Shown: positions 28,105 through 41,700, numbered from the stretch's first letter. The stretch: 60,000 nt of DNA from Tubulanus polymorphus (GCF_964204645.1 NC_134027.1:6314485-6374484), one strand, 5' to 3'. The notes: generated by a model not told the origin, from the sequence alone. Program-made: numbers and translations.

Positions 28105-28311
28105 TTGAAAATCGTGTTATCCGAAGTGAGTCATCATGTCCCAAGGGCTGGAGAACAGACCAGTTTAGGCGCATATACAAAGTACCGCTTCGATATTTCA
28201 GCCATTTTTCTACCAGAGATCATTGAGAGTGAACTTCTACAATGCCCACAGCTCGAAGAAACCTTTTCCTCAATTATAGCAAAACTGTTTGATGTCGGTG
28301 TCAGTCGGTGA
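28105..28311 (+). CDS. Unrecognised ORF or exon, 68 codons
   Basis: The frame's C-terminal half reads like protein (acidic and hydrophobic alternation around PEIIESELLQC, then SIIAKLFDVG before the stop at 28309-28311). A TATTTCAG acceptor-like site lies inside it at about 28200, so a terminal exon of about 110 bases is a possible reading. The opposite strand is also open (28134-28346), so strand is uncertain. No family is recognised. Confidence 0.15.
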   Translation: MKIVLSEVSHHVPRAGEQTSLGAYTKYRFDISAIFLPEIIESELLQCPQLEETFSSIIAKLFDVGVSR

Positions 28312-28346
28312 CAGCACGGACACAAAGGACGAAATATTTTTAACAA

Positions 28347-31023
28347 GCAACAAAAAATCGACTGTATGATGAATTATGAACTTAAATTTGAGCCTTTTTC
28401 ATGAATCGTATTTCCACCCGTAATAGTAAGAGCGACAGAATGAAACTTGAAATGGACGAAAGCCATCTTATGTCAAAACATGAAACTTGTAACAAGAAGA
28501 ACGAAACGATATGACATTTCCAGACAAGTCAGAATATATAGATGCACGCACGCACGCACATATATCTGAATACGAAAAGAAAAAAGAAGCATATTTTGGA
28601 GAGAATTCATATTATCTAATACACTTCGTAAATGTCACGAAAATCAAAGATGATTTCACACAGGACAGGTGTATGGGTATAAACATAGGTAGTGGAATGA
28701 TTTAACTAATTCGGTTTCAAGCGAATTGAATTTGTTTTGTGAGTAACGATCATCACAACAGTAAATCCATGATCAGTGACCTGGTTGCAGCAAGATTTGA
28801 TTTACAAGACCGGAGACGTCCTCGTGCGTCTGAATGTTAAGTAGATTTGATGGAGACAGAAGGCAAATGGCTCCACAAATACAAATGTGAAAGTGGATTT
28901 TTTCAGTCATTCACACATATACATGATGGGAAACGCTGTGTACACTAGCAACAATTTCAATGAAAATCTCCACCAAGTGATTGTAAACATTAGGCACATT
29001 ACATTAGATTCAAATAACATCTAAAAAGACAGAAACCGAGTAGAAAAAGAGTTGTTTTTATCGCGTATTGACACAATGTCACCTACACGTAAGCTCCGGT
29101 AGGTGAAAGTTTACTTGACCGATATACGTGTCGATAAAGTTTGACCATTAGCTCAGAAAATGAACGGTCGAATAGATTTTTAGAAAAAAACATCGACATT
29201 TACCAGTCGACTGACGCCAGACGTCTTGGACAGAAAAATAATGGCGTTTATAATAACTACGCCAATAGTAGCAACATAGCTGAATAGCGTCTGCAGTTAT
29301 CTGTTCACCTGTACTGACCACCACCGTACTGCATTATATGCCACATCTCACAGTTGTCACAGCAGTCGATTGAAGGCGACATTTTAATCGTTAACAGTCA
29401 TATACAGGAAATAGATCTCCGCGTGGTCTCCTCGCTGGATAATAGTGTCAACGAACGCGCCATTTCTGCGCGCTACCGAAATCAATTTTCAGACATGGAA
29501 CTTTGACCGGGGATCGCGGTCACTGGACAACTGCGTGTGGCGTGGGGTGTGAGCAACAAGTTCATTGTATGCGTTTTACACAGCACATTTGCGACAATGA
29601 AACCCGATCGATGAATTATCACAGTTAAACAATACGTTCGTCATCAATGTATGAATACAGTGGAAATCCTTTAATAATCACTTCCCATTACAAGTAATCA
29701 GAATCATCCTGGCTTTCTTATGGGTTTCTTTCTGCGATCAATCCACGTGTTAGCTTCCTAATACCTACAGTCAAAATACTGGGCATACCAAACCCTCATC
29801 CCAGATCGAATATTATTTACAATAGATTAGATTAGATTTACGGTTTGGCTTTCTAGGTAATAAACCCTCCACGATTTTCTCATTACACTTACTTATACCA
29901 GAAAACAGCGAAAATACTTCTCAAAACTCACCTCCTCCTCACAAGACTGAAGCGATACACAACTTCCCACATATTGGTTTCATGCATAAATTATGATGTC
30001 AGTTGTACGTTACCAAACTCGATCTAACATCAAAGCGTTGACACTCATACTACTATATCTGTCAAATATGTGATGTGCATGAAAATATGGTTCTTGTCAT
30101 CTTGCCATCCATACAAAATCAGATATCCAGAAACTTTTCCAAGTCATTGGGAAGACACCATGCCAAAACACAGCAAATCCCTCTCCATGAAAAATGCTTT
30201 ATGGCTTTTTCAATCATTTCTTGGATATTTTTCATAAATGAAGTAAAAGAGCCTTATCTTTGACCTCACTCTGTAAGATATCACTAATCCTTTCTTACAC
30301 CTGTAGATTTGATTTTGAATTTCAATGAGAAATGCATTGATGATGAAGAATCTGTGATGAACAATCATGAAATTTGTCAATTTAGTTGACCTAAAATATT
30401 TACGTACTGCAACTCTCTAAACTACACTCAAAGTATCTTTCCATCAAAGCAGGCAAATGACCTAAGCTTCTTGATGAGGAATATTTCGTAATTATGTATT
30501 AATACCTTTCCCATTACCGGTAATGACGGACCACCATATATTTACATAGACAAGACACATATTCTCAAAAGGTCATGCATTGAATACGCCACTTTCATCA
30601 CAACGTTCAATTCGATGTTTTGAAAAATGGGCAAATCCTTTTATCACCCGCGTTAACAAATCTACTGAAAAATAGATTCTTAATATTTGAACTGAAATTA
30701 ACGTAAAAATGTCTTTCATCGATCATTAAACGAATGTCCAATTCATCACTAGATGTCAGAAAAAGGACAGAAGTTACGAACCTCATCTCCGCCTGAACCA
30801 ATGAAAAACTTTGACTAGTGTCAATACTCATTATACATTATCAGCTGGTCGACAGAAACAAAAGAAAAGCTTCAGGCCCGCAGTGCCATGTTATTTCTTA
30901 CAAAGTATCGATATACATTCGCTCATTCACATGAAAGAAAGGGTGACATCGACTGATCTGGTGTGGAAAGGTGCAGGCAAAAACCTGATCAAAAGAACAT
31001 CGCAACTGCAACTTGTTTGTAAA
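28347..31023. other. No supported gene
   Basis: AT-rich unique DNA. A stretch at 29040-29560 keeps more CG dinucleotides and contains a small hairpin (CACCTAC...GTAGGTG at 29080-29105). Two TAGAT repeats occur at about 29823. No coding feature was seen. Confidence 0.4.
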
Positions 31024-31200
31024 GTGCTGCCATCTACATCAGCACGATCGCAGGGCCGACTGCCTTAATTGGAATCGAATTCGTAAATGGTCCCCGTAGA
31101 GATATGGATGCAGTAGTGCCATCTAGATTAGTACAACTGGCTGACAAGGCCATCATAATTGAATTCTGACCACTGGTGGCTTCCAGCGCTGAATGCCAGG
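31024..31200. repeat. Imperfect tandem duplication, about 89 bp unit
   Basis: Unit 1 (31024-31112) begins GTGCTGCCATCTACATCAGC. Unit 2 (31113 to about 31200) begins GTAGTGCCATCTAGATTAG. Both continue with a G/C-rich segment and then AATTGRAT...GAATTC. The minus strand is open across most of it (31034-31270, 78 codons), and the repeated segment is translated into NSIMMALSA and NSIPIKAVG. I cannot tell a decayed internal protein repeat from a non-coding duplication. Confidence 0.75.
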
Positions 31201-33435
31201 CTATAAACCGTCCCTCAGAGGCCAATGCATCACAGGTAACGTAATGGACTGACCAGACATACAAGTACATGATTATCTTTAATCCTTATTATCCAATTGT
31301 TTTTAGTGTCCTACGCCAGTGTGATGGACAGCTATCACTTTATACAACATGGCAGTTTTATGCATCATTAGGGCCATTTCGGCACGCATAGCACTACAAC
31401 CTTGAGCACTGTTTGATGGCCAAATGAGGCAAACTACACTTCGTGCTAATTTATTTGGTGTTATCGCGCACAATAAACACAGACGAGAATCAGAGGAAAA
31501 TGTGATGAAGGGACCATCTATATTTCGTATTTCAATCTGTTGACCACTCGACCACCGATGATGAAGCCTACTATTTCTGCGAAGCGCGGTAACGGATATT
31601 TTCCGGCCCTAACAGAAACAGAAACCATAAAACACTTTAGAAGCTAATTCTGATTGATTTTTACTGGATGGAGGGAACTTAATTCAATTCAGATGTAAAC
31701 TTAATTTACTTCCGCCCGATATGCAACCTTAGTGAGTCGTTGATTGCTGCAACGTCGACAATTTAAACAGTTCAATGAAGCCTTTCCTCATGAAACGGAG
31801 ACAAAATCATCGCGGCGCTCATTTCGTACGTTTTTTTTGTATTCACTTCATTAAGAGGAGACCGTTCGGTCCAATCGAGCAAATGATACCTAGCGTAAGT
31901 ACCAGCACGCAATTATCATCGGCGAGTTTTCAAGTATGCATATATAATTAAGTTCTGCTTATTATTCATATTTTTTGATGATGCGCGATATACATTAGCG
32001 GCAAATTGTGTCAATAGTGGCGCAAAATTAACCAGGTTTTCCGTCACATGCTACTACGATTTCACTGATTTTAACTCGTAGCAGCAACGTATTAACGTCG
32101 GTAATTTGAGAATTCAGATCACGTTACAAATTACATAAAATCATCGTCCACCCATCGACTTGATAATTGCTGGAAAAAAAATTCGATGACAAGTTCATCG
32201 TTTCATGGCGGATGAATAATTAAAAATTCCGATCACAGAAAAAGGTTATCAACAAGCAAAAAGTAATTACGAACATAATGAGACAGTTTAGACAAGATCT
32301 GAATCAGAACTCCTCATCAGATAACGGGAGAGTTGACCAAATTTACATATTGTATGGCTTTTTCTCATGCTAAATTGTAATAATGGATCCATTGCTGCGT
32401 AGCTTGCGTTAATGCAGTGGGGTCAAACAGGGAGATATGTCTTCAGATCCCAATATCTTATATCAAACTTATGCTTCCATAGATTTCCAATGAGGAAAAA
32501 CGCAGATTGTGGTCGGTTTAAAGCTTAATCGCTGTGATTTATCACACAATATGGCTTTATTGATTTATTAACAATTTTCTTTAAAGAGCCCAAATGAACA
32601 CATCACATACATTTCTATTCGCCATACCAAGGGAAACATTATACAATTCATGATGGTTCTACATATATGTATAAAATCTATCATTTCGCAGCTAGCAATA
32701 CAAGACTTGGTGACAAACTAGGCACCGACGTGTCAGTCGCTTTGACAAGAAAACTCATCATAGCGATTGCAAGAACAAAAATTAAATATGCCAAAAAGCT
32801 TTCATTCTACTTTCAATGTTGGACAGGACACCTGGGTTGTTCAGAAATGTGCGTAAACCACCTGCCAACACTTCAATTCTACCCCTCCTACCCCGAGATG
32901 ACAATCAGTCAATGAATTCAATTCAGTTGATACTCGTGAAAAAAGTAAACACGTTTTTAAACTGCACGTGCATTTTTCTGTTTTCTATTTCTTTCGAGCG
33001 CACACGTGCAAAATTGGCAAATGCCTTCATAGTTGCCCATTCACTTTTTTATGTTTATCTAGCACCCTTGTTCACTTATATACTTCAAAAACTATATAGA
33101 CACCAACTATCAAATCGCATTGTCGCACACAGGAAGTTGCCGCCAAACTACGAACGTTGCTCATTTCGATGCACATTTTGAAAACATGAGCAGCACAAAC
33201 TTTAATATTCTCTGAAACGATATCAGGAATACTACTAAACGCGGCTTAAGGAAAAAAGGTAATTTTTCGAAAATTCCAATGTCTTATATACGGACGCTTT
33301 TTGTATTTCTTTAATAGATTTTAAATAAACAGCACTGAAATTAACAGGTAAATAACATCCAGAACAATTCACTCATCAGTTAATTTTTCAAAGTTTTCAA
33401 CCAAATAATAATAAATACATCCAGTAAGCATTAAC
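31201..33435. other. No supported gene
   Basis: Unique sequence. The 121-codon + frame at 32816-33181 overlaps another frame (32667-32915) and shows no domain. A CpG-retaining stretch lies at about 31550-31880. Nothing else was seen. Confidence 0.4.
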
Positions 33436-33460
33436 ATCATTATCATCATCATCATCATCG
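33436..33460. repeat. (ATC)n microsatellite
   Basis: About seven ATC units with one interruption. Confidence 0.9.
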
Positions 33461-33779
33461 ACAGATATATCAAGAAGTCATTTTAAGACATTTTCAGTTC
33501 ATTAATTAAAACTAGCCATGAGGATATTGATTTTAACAGGTCGTGAACCTAACGAGGATTAACGTATACCGGATGATACGCTGAAGCGAAAAATGATCCG
33601 GCATGAAATAAAGAGACACCGACGTGTTCGTCATACAAGTAATTATTTCGTCGTTTGCTAGTATCACCGTTATATGACAACACGGCTAAACATGCAAAAT
33701 CTGTCAGATGATAATTCAAAAACCATGTATCGAAGAATTGACTAAATTGAGCGAATATGATGACGTGAGGCGATCTAAA

Positions 33780-34760
33780 AATCTAAAAAAGTTTTCAAAG
33801 TATTTTTGAAACGTTTGCCTTGGCATAGATAGTTCAATTCATAAAAAAAGAGGAAATGAAAATGAATTTAAGAGACACTAAAAAATTAAGAACATCTAAA
33901 AAGAAAGCATTTCTTATTAGAAAGATTTGATTTATCTAATTCTGAATACAGTACTCGTTAAAATTTGATTCAAATCTAAAACTCACTAAAAATTAAGAAG
34001 ATACATAAAACCTTGTAAATATAGAATAGAATGTCTCAGTAATAATTCATTGGAATTCACTTGATATGAAAATAAACTTAAAATTCATTAAAAACGAGAC
34101 AAAAAATCTTAAATATTAGATGATAATTACAGAAGATAGCATGCCTGATATTTCATTTAATATTTCAAGTTCCAAATATTTTTCATATTAAACGGCATCA
34201 ATGAATTTGATATGCAGGTTGCTTTCATATATTCCAACATTAAAAATTCTAGCCAACATTTTCAAGTTAACTATAGCTAGCAAAAAACCATGGGTGTTTT
34301 TAGCCCAGAAACAGCGGAGTTTGTTTCTTTAATAGTACAGATAAGGCAATTATTAGTCTCAGTTTGGAATAAGAAAAAACAGTTTGAAATTTCGGAAACA
34401 TGGCTTTCCTTTTAAAGAACCATAGTAACATAAATAATATTCAGATTTATGGGGCTAAAATATATTTCATAATCATCAGATGAATTTATCGCTTGTAACA
34501 TCGATCAACTTTAAACATGAATAAATAGAAATACTTTAATAAACTGATCAACCAAACTTTACAATTATCCGGAATGAAGTCCTTGTATATCACTACAATT
34601 TCTTTTTTTCAAGTATGAATATACCACTTGATAAAAAGTTAAATATTCAAAAAACATCTAAAACTAAAAGAAAATCTACCAATAATTCTAAAAAAAAAAT
34701 CTCAGCACTGTGAATACGAAACAATGACAAAATTAGGCAAATGATTTTTTTTAAACCATC
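33780..34760. repeat. A-rich low-complexity domain on the + strand
   Basis: Nearly 1 kb of strand-asymmetric A-rich sequence with recurrent ATCTAAAA and ATTCTAAAA words (for example 33776, 33894, 34660 and 34687). No pure tandem unit can be drawn. The strand asymmetry suggests decay of a poly(A)-rich insert or a compositional domain, not random AT-rich DNA. Confidence 0.5.
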
Positions 34761-34963
34761 ACAACAATTTCTCTATAGTTTTCTGAAGAATTATCAATAA
34801 AACGTAATCGAAAATGAAATACTATTTCAAATTCATGTCTACGATAACGACAACAAAAGCGCATCCAGATTCAACTTACCGCCCGCCCGTGCACACTAAC
34901 AAAAGCGCATGTATAAATAAAAACTTTTACGAAAAATATTCATCCGATGCGCAATATGTTTAC

Positions 34964-35234
34964 CTTTGACTCTGTACCTCCAACGTCGAATTGTCCAGTC
35001 CATGCGAGTTCTTGAAGATTACAAGTATATATTGTCGTGTGTGTGTGCCGTATATATCTTTGTCATTCAACCAGACGTCGATTAAGAACACATTCACGCG
35101 AGCGTCAACAATCAGCGATTCCCCGGCAGCTATATTTTTTCCACACGGCAGCGAGAGAGTATCACCGAGTATCACCGGGTCTCTGTTCCATTTGAAATGT
35201 ACCGGTACTGTTACGCTGTACAGCGTATGCTGCG
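34964..35234 (-). CDS. Candidate coding exon, about 90 codons, unidentified
   Basis: The minus strand is open from a stop at about 35249 to a donor CAAAG|GTAAAC at 34963, about 90 codons. The reading has alternating hydrophobic and polar residues typical of beta-strand domains (VPVHFKW, then GESLIVDARVNVFLIDVWL, then QYILVIFKN), and codons are richer in third-position G/C than the AT-rich flanks. The acceptor is not clear; AG dinucleotides after GACGC or TGTAC near 35220-35235 are the options. A second strong donor, GCG|GTAAGT, lies at 34879, so alternative splicing or a separate first exon is possible. The + strand is also open (34991-35341), so the call is not secure. No family is recognised. 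Confidence 0.35.
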
Positions 35235-35239
35235 TCAAG

Positions 35240-36300
35240 CGATCCGATCAGCTTCAATCACCTTCTCATTATCCGACACAATCGAAATATCTTCGCCGGC
35301 AATCTACACTTGTCTCACAAACACCTTCTGTTTATAAATGATTGCGTAACTCACATATATCAATCATATGCCTATATCTATTATGTGTCACTAGAGTGTC
35401 GCGAGGTCAATAGGGACAATATCTCCTACAATGATCACTAGTCAATGCAGTCACGAAAGACAAAGAATTGATATTTCCACCTATTAAGTCAAATTAAGTA
35501 CAAATGATGCCGTGTCAAACGAAGTAGCATTAAAGTACGGTTAATTTTACACATGCGTGGATCGGAAAGTAGCATCTGTTTAAAAATTCTAGTCTCGATC
35601 TACTGATCCATACTGAATGTACTAGACAATATCCACAATCATGGCAATACACGCCACTACAACAATAAATTGAAAAATAATATGATTTGAAAAGACTGAA
35701 ACAGCGACGATGAAAAAAAAACGCCCTATGACAGACGGATTTCTTTTCAAATGAAAATGTCAAAACGTTTATATATTAGTCGGATGAAGTGATACAATCT
35801 TCCCGCCTGAATTCTTCATACCTATTCATCAAGTCTACAACCCGCGCGATGTCTGGAGAAAGCAACTTTTATATACAAGAAGCTCCTCGCTTCCTCACTT
35901 GGAGACAGCGAGCGATCAATGAAAATTCGCTGTATATGTGGATCTCTCCACGCTCCTCTCTCCTCGTAGCGAGCATATACAAAACACTATCTCCCACCTG
36001 CCAATCATCGACATATTCTCCACGTGGCTCCACCCAATATATCATGTGTCTCCATTATTACACAACGTTAAAGGCTGGCCCATTCACGATGACAGACGCA
36101 TTTTATCCGGGACATCAAATCTCAAACGAATCATCGATGATTACGCAATTCCGTCATTATTCATGAAGCGAAGCGCTTTTTTAACTCTTCCCCACCCGGC
36201 ATCGGCATCGCATACGCAAAACCTCTCCATTATCAGGATTTCAAACTAAAATTCGAGTTGGCTAAATAGTTTATGAGGGAAAATATTCACTTCGCGAGAA
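35240..36300. other. ORF-bearing interval without a confident gene
   Basis: Two overlapping + frames (35789-36166, 125 codons; 35938-36249, 103 codons) are open in a C-rich stretch. The first contains an internal ATG in fair context, MSGESNFYIQEAPRF. Neither shows a domain, and two frames open together argue for low stop density over coding. Confidence 0.3.
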
Positions 36301-36479
36301 ACATTTTAAATGAGATTGAAAAAAGTTTCTCAAATCAGCAGACGGACAGCGCCGCAAAATATCAAAAGTCATTGTCAAGAATACAAAGCAGAGACTATTG
36401 TTTGGGTTCATTTTAAGGCCATAAATAACGTTCTAATGCATATATATATATATGTATACATAAATGCATCGATTGACGA

Positions 36480-36670
36480 TATTGCTGATCATTAAGCTTA
36501 GCTGTTATAATTTCATAATTGACGAAAAATCCGCATTTCCCTGCGCTCATATAAATCTTCGTTTCGGCTTCGCCGAATATCGCCGTCGGGCCAATAAAAA
36601 CGTGCCCCTACGTCTGTCTCGCGAAGCCATTAATACGACGGCGTATTAATATACCATCAGAAAACAATTC
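36480..36670. promoter_or_regulatory. CpG-retaining block
   Basis: CG-rich, complex sequence containing CTTCGGCTTCGCCGAA-type inverted words near 36565 and paired TTAATACG/CGTATTAA near 36630-36650. No coding frame is convincing. Regulatory function is inferred from composition. Confidence 0.2.
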
Positions 36671-37029
36671 AAACTAAGCTAGCAAGATGAGATTATCTCC
36701 AGCGCAGCTTCGGCCAACCCATGAAGTCCGAAACAAACTGTAGTCATTTATCATTCAAAATGTGGATACAATAAATTAATTTATATCCCTATTTCCACAA
36801 CTATTATCAAATATCTACATTGTTTTGTATGTCCATAACGCGAGTGGCCTCTTGGTAACGATTAACCAATACTTTTCATTACAACTACCAGTTTCCGATG
36901 CTATATATAATTCATATATATACAAAAACGGACGAACTTCAATTAAAATATGTTCATACACTACGACCTTAAAAAAAAGACAGATATTAAATTCAGTTTG
37001 ACCCGGTGATATGGTAAACAACATCTATG

Positions 37030-37330
37030 AATTGTTTGTAGCGAAAGCAAATGTTCGAAAAGTCGAAACGAAAGATTTGTCGAATCATTATTTCCGAATT
37101 CCGACTGGCTAACACCGCCACCTTCCTTGTCTCGGCAATTAGGTAATATATTTACAAGGTCACGCGGCCATGCGTCTGTCACAGACGTGATGTTACTCCA
37201 CTTAATGAAGCGCGCTCGTGGATTTTTTCCATCGTCTTGTACGCCGGACCCGGTGAAAATATGCCGGGAATAAATACACATCGTGCAGACTTCTCCCCGA
37301 TCATTACACATTCACGTTAAAGGTAGAATG
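37030..37330. promoter_or_regulatory. CpG-retaining block
   Basis: A second complex block with GTCTGTCACAGAC (a 13-base inverted repeat at about 37175) and several ATTA cores. The 116-codon minus frame (36961-37311) crosses it but also crosses AT-rich sequence without change in character, so I do not call it a gene. Confidence 0.2.
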
Positions 37331-37550
37331 TCATAATCAATACGAAGACCATCATCTTCAGACATTCTCCGCATGCATTGTTTCCCAGATCATTTAAGGT
37401 CGCCAGCCTTACATATATTTAAAGGGGTTGGGGGTATTCGTATATTAGTCGTATCATTTGACAATAAGCTACTATTCCCAAGTGACTCTCAGTTACAAAT
37501 AAAACCGCAAACAAATATCAATACAAACTTTCCCATGAAATGCACGACAA

Positions 37551-37886
37551 TAGCCGCGATCACATGAACATCTTTGGCCCGGGCATTTGGCCCGGAACAA
37601 CTGTTCACACGGGTGCCAAATGGGCTCGAGCCTGTTTGACCTGGGCCAAATTTGGCCCGACCAAAAACGTCTGACCAGGCCCGAGCCAAATTTTAGCACC
37701 AGACAAATGATTGCGTTTGAATTGCAACTGGCACTGGAAATGATCCACTTCGCTTTGTTTGAGCATTGTTTCGTATCGAGCGAATGGTTTACGCGTGAAC
37801 GCGCTCTCTAATTAGGCATGGGCCAAATTTGGCCCGAGCCTGATCTCTGCCAATTTGGCCCGGGCCAATCGTGTAAACGCCGCTAA
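37551..37886 (-). mobile_element. GGCCCRGGCC-family MITE, longest copy
   Basis: The left end GCCGCGATCACA is identical to the left end at 42176, and the right end CGTGTAAACGCCGCTA is its degenerate inverted counterpart. Inside are several GGCCCGGGCC / GGGCCAAATTTGGCCC modules. The central 37714-37810 part matches the reverse complement of 42240-42330, so this copy lies opposite to the 42.2-kb one. It lacks any transposase, so it would depend on a factor supplied elsewhere. Short frames across it on both strands are incidental. Confidence 0.8.
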
Positions 37887-38621
37887 TAAAAAGGCATCGA
37901 ATCGCAACCATTTAGTATGATACCTAAGTCGAAGTTGGAATTTTTACTAAACCATATTCTCAAAGCTACAAAGTCATAGTTGTTAAATCTTATTATTTCT
38001 GCATAGTAGCCAGTGAATAATTTTCAGCTACTCCTTGAGAACACCTTCTCATCTGTTTAAAATAGATATTGAAGCGTGAAGCCGGATTACCAGAGTTCCT
38101 AAAGTTTGCAGGGATGGATTTGTTTCTGAGCATTTACATTCATAAAACACTTCAACAATCCATAGGGCGCGAGTTCACACCAGGAGAGTAGTACTGGCCT
38201 CACATGCCACAGATCCCTTTCTAATAAACCAATCTGATATTTGTTAAATCTTTCCAAAAGATCATTTTCTAAACACCTAACACATATAGGGCCTAACTTA
38301 TTATTAAAAATCTTACCAAACCGTTAATTCTGCATCACTTTTCTGTACTCACCTAAAAATAGATGTAAAAAAAGAACATTCGATTATTGATCATTGAAAT
38401 CATTGGACCCCATTGGAGTAAGTACAGAGATAGCTGACAAGGATAGCATTTTAGTGGTCATTTCTGTAATGTTATTTTACCTATTCTCAATCCGTAATTA
38501 AATTGTAACAGATAGTGATCTTTCTATTGATTATGTGACTCGGTTTATTAACGAGCTAATTTTGGTAATGTACTGTGTAAGGATGATATACAACGTTCCT
38601 AATTAATTATCTTGGCACCAA
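37887..38621. other. No supported gene
   Basis: AT-rich unique DNA. On the minus strand a long pyrimidine tract followed by TTTTAG|GTGAGT occurs at about 38357, which reads as either an acceptor or a donor. The frame beyond it closes within eight codons. Confidence 0.4.
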
Positions 38622-38716
38622 TGTCTGACCTTGAAGTCAAGACGCTGAAGATTAGGTCGAGTATAAATATCTGACCTTGAAGAACAGACTCCATAAGTAG
38701 GTCGGTGACTGTAACA
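38622..38716. repeat. Imperfect tandem duplication, about 48 bp unit
   Basis: Two adjacent units (38622-38669 and 38670-38716) each begin TCTGACCTTGAAG and end in a TAGGTCG word. It is old and diverged, with no coding potential. Confidence 0.75.
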
Positions 38717-41700
38717 TGAAATTTTCACTATACTTCGGTCACAGAAGATATCTTTTATTAGTTAAAAACTAAACTACTAGGCATATATGGAATGACCAAT
38801 GAAATAGGAAATGCTGGTCTAATGTTGGTTAAAGGCTGTTTTTACAATTCAACCCCAACTTCATGGTGTCAGCATGTGCTCTAATGGGCGAGTTCACGGC
38901 TCTACATCTGGATTATCTAAGTTTTTTTGCTATATAGGATTTGAAGAAAATCTGAATATTTCTGACCCTAGTAAAGGAAATGAAATTCGTTGAAATTTGC
39001 ACTGGAGTGAATGTAAAAATCTGTTAAGCAGTATGTGGATTATAGAGCACATTCTTTTCATGCTGATTTTAGCTTTACGCATCAGGTCATAATCTTTTAT
39101 TTATACTTCACCAGCTGCAATAATCTTGTTTAAGTGTAAGACAATCAAATTGTATTTCTCATTTGCAGTTGTATGGCTATGAATCTCTATTTGCTTCCAA
39201 GTGACAATTATGTATGGCAAATCTATCTTTAATATCCCCAATGTTTTTTTAATCAAATTAATGATAACCTTTCATCAATATGCCTAACATGTAGAACAGT
39301 TTTCCACAATCAGTAGGGGATTTTGTCTTGCGATACGATTAGTAGCGACCTCTATACTATAGGCAAATGTCCATTCAGATTAGGACTTGCACTGCCTTGG
39401 TCAAATTAGGTATTCAGGGATGTAGGCCAGACACATCATGCAGACAGTTCTGTGTTAATTAAACCACTGCGGTAGTCATTAAATAATTTGTCCGTATGAG
39501 ATCATTAGGCAAAATTCGTACATGCAAAACTCCGTTTAGCAGAAACCTTATTTGGCCCCCAGAATGAAAGGTTCTACGAAACATCTCCTGATAGACTCAT
39601 TTATTGCCTAAGAGACAGTAATTATCTACGAATATGATGGAACATTGTAAAAAATAGTTGAAGTGGCTAATCACTAATAATTACGCGGGCAGGAAAGAAC
39701 ACGGACATGAGTCCTCTTGACCTCTATCTAACCCATAGGTCTACTGCCCGGTCATTAGTCAAATTGAACACTGAGTGATATAATATAAATTTAAACTCAG
39801 TTGACAATTTTTATGCTTGATCGTAACATCCCCATTTCATCTCTAAGACAGCGCATTACATTTTTGGAAAAACCGACAAATTGTACGATAACTTTTGATC
39901 TGAGAAGACGATCGGTTATTGGTCCATTAGAAAAGAAACAGCCACAATTTCGCCTGAAACATCTATTTAAGAACTAACTTGATCTCCGTGTACGCCCAAA
40001 GGAAGTAAATTAATCCCGCTACGGGAAGAAAGTTACGCTTTACTTTATAAGAGATTACTTTGATTCGCGGCCACGCATTCTCTTCTTCAATAACATAGTG
40101 AAATCAACTATAACATCTTTTTATCTCAAAAAATGCCACGAGGCCCAACAAACGACGATGAATAGATGTCATTTACACACATACGTACAAGCGACAATGG
40201 AAAATCAGTCTTTACGCAGATTACAGACACAATAGAACACTGCCACGGGTAAAAAGTTCTTTCTTTCACAATCTTGATACTCTTGCATAGGCATCGGATT
40301 AGTAATATGCCGTCAAAAAGTTACCCTGGAAAAGGTAGTTTCTCCGGGTTTTTAATGCGAGTGACAAGTTCTTCCATCGTTAAATAGTTCTTTGTGTCAA
40401 CCAAAGACCACTGCTCAAATCTTTTATCACATATATTCTAACATCAGTTTAATCCATCGAAATGAATATCATCTAAACATGCTAGTTTTTCTCTAGATAT
40501 TTTAGTGGTAAGAACACTTTTCTTTTTCCAGTTGAAAAAAAAGTGTTTCTGTGAGCTATTGTATTTGAACATAGTTTTGAATACTTCAGATCCCAAATCA
40601 CCAACTCAATCATGCGATTACTATGCTAGCGATATTCTATTGTGTCGGTAAAAAAAAAAATTGCCAATCAGTAATAAAATCCAGCCATGAATCAAATGTC
40701 GTTGAAATCGGATGAACATTTCTTTCAAACTGAGACTTGAAGATTATCCGATCATACTGGTACAGTTTCAAGAAGTTCAACTTCCAGATGGCGAGAAATG
40801 TAAGCCGTACTCATTAAATATTCGCGAAGCTGGTCAATACTTTTTTCTACAAATAACAAAACCGCAGTCACTCGCTAATCTTACTACAATATCCTATTGC
40901 ATCGTAACTTGAGGGACCCGACTAGGATCAGATTACCCCCGTAAAGCAAACAAATAATCTCTCGGCCAACCGGATGAAAAAATGTCATTCAAGAGAAAAC
41001 ACGAATTAACAACGTCATACGATGGCCACGAGCGACATTGCCCTGAAGCTGGTTTTTCTAGCAATATCCATTATAAATAACCGTGTCTCCTGAAAACAAC
41101 GAAGTCGACAATAAAATGACAGCACGGATTATACATATGATACCGTACGCAGATTTTCTGCTGAGAAAAAAAGTAGACTATTTTTCGGATTCAAATTCTC
41201 AATAGAGCGAAAAAAATAACAACTAGTTATTGTATTCACGACTGAAAAACAAATATTGAGCCATCTACATATTTAAATATGAAGTGTCAGACGCATGCAA
41301 ATTTCAACTATTTGAAAAACTTAAATGCAATACAATTCCTCATTATTTTCCTGCATAAATCTAGGTTTTGAACGCATTACGCAAATAATATAGCGATAAA
41401 CACAGCTGATAATATAAATACTCATAAAACCTATCAATTTTCTTTTTTGATTTGTTATAATCAGTGAGTCTTGATAAAGAAGGAAACACCATTAGGTATA
41501 TGAGTCATTTTATGTGACACGCAGATCTCTAATGAAATTAAGAATAGGGAAAATAATGAAAAAAAATAACTATGATGAATTAAACTATGATGAATTATAG
41601 GGGGTATATAGATAATGATAATGTTTATTTCGATATCTATCATGATACAGATTCACAAAATATACAAATCTACCAATAAATGAATATAGATTAGTATTTA

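Noticed and set aside
35789-36249. Two overlapping + frames of 125 and 103 codons
   Set aside because: Both are open together in a C-rich stretch and neither shows a motif or convincing splice sites.
38340-38400. Minus-strand pyrimidine tract and TTTTAG acceptor as an exon
   Set aside because: Frames beyond it close within eight codons or at once.
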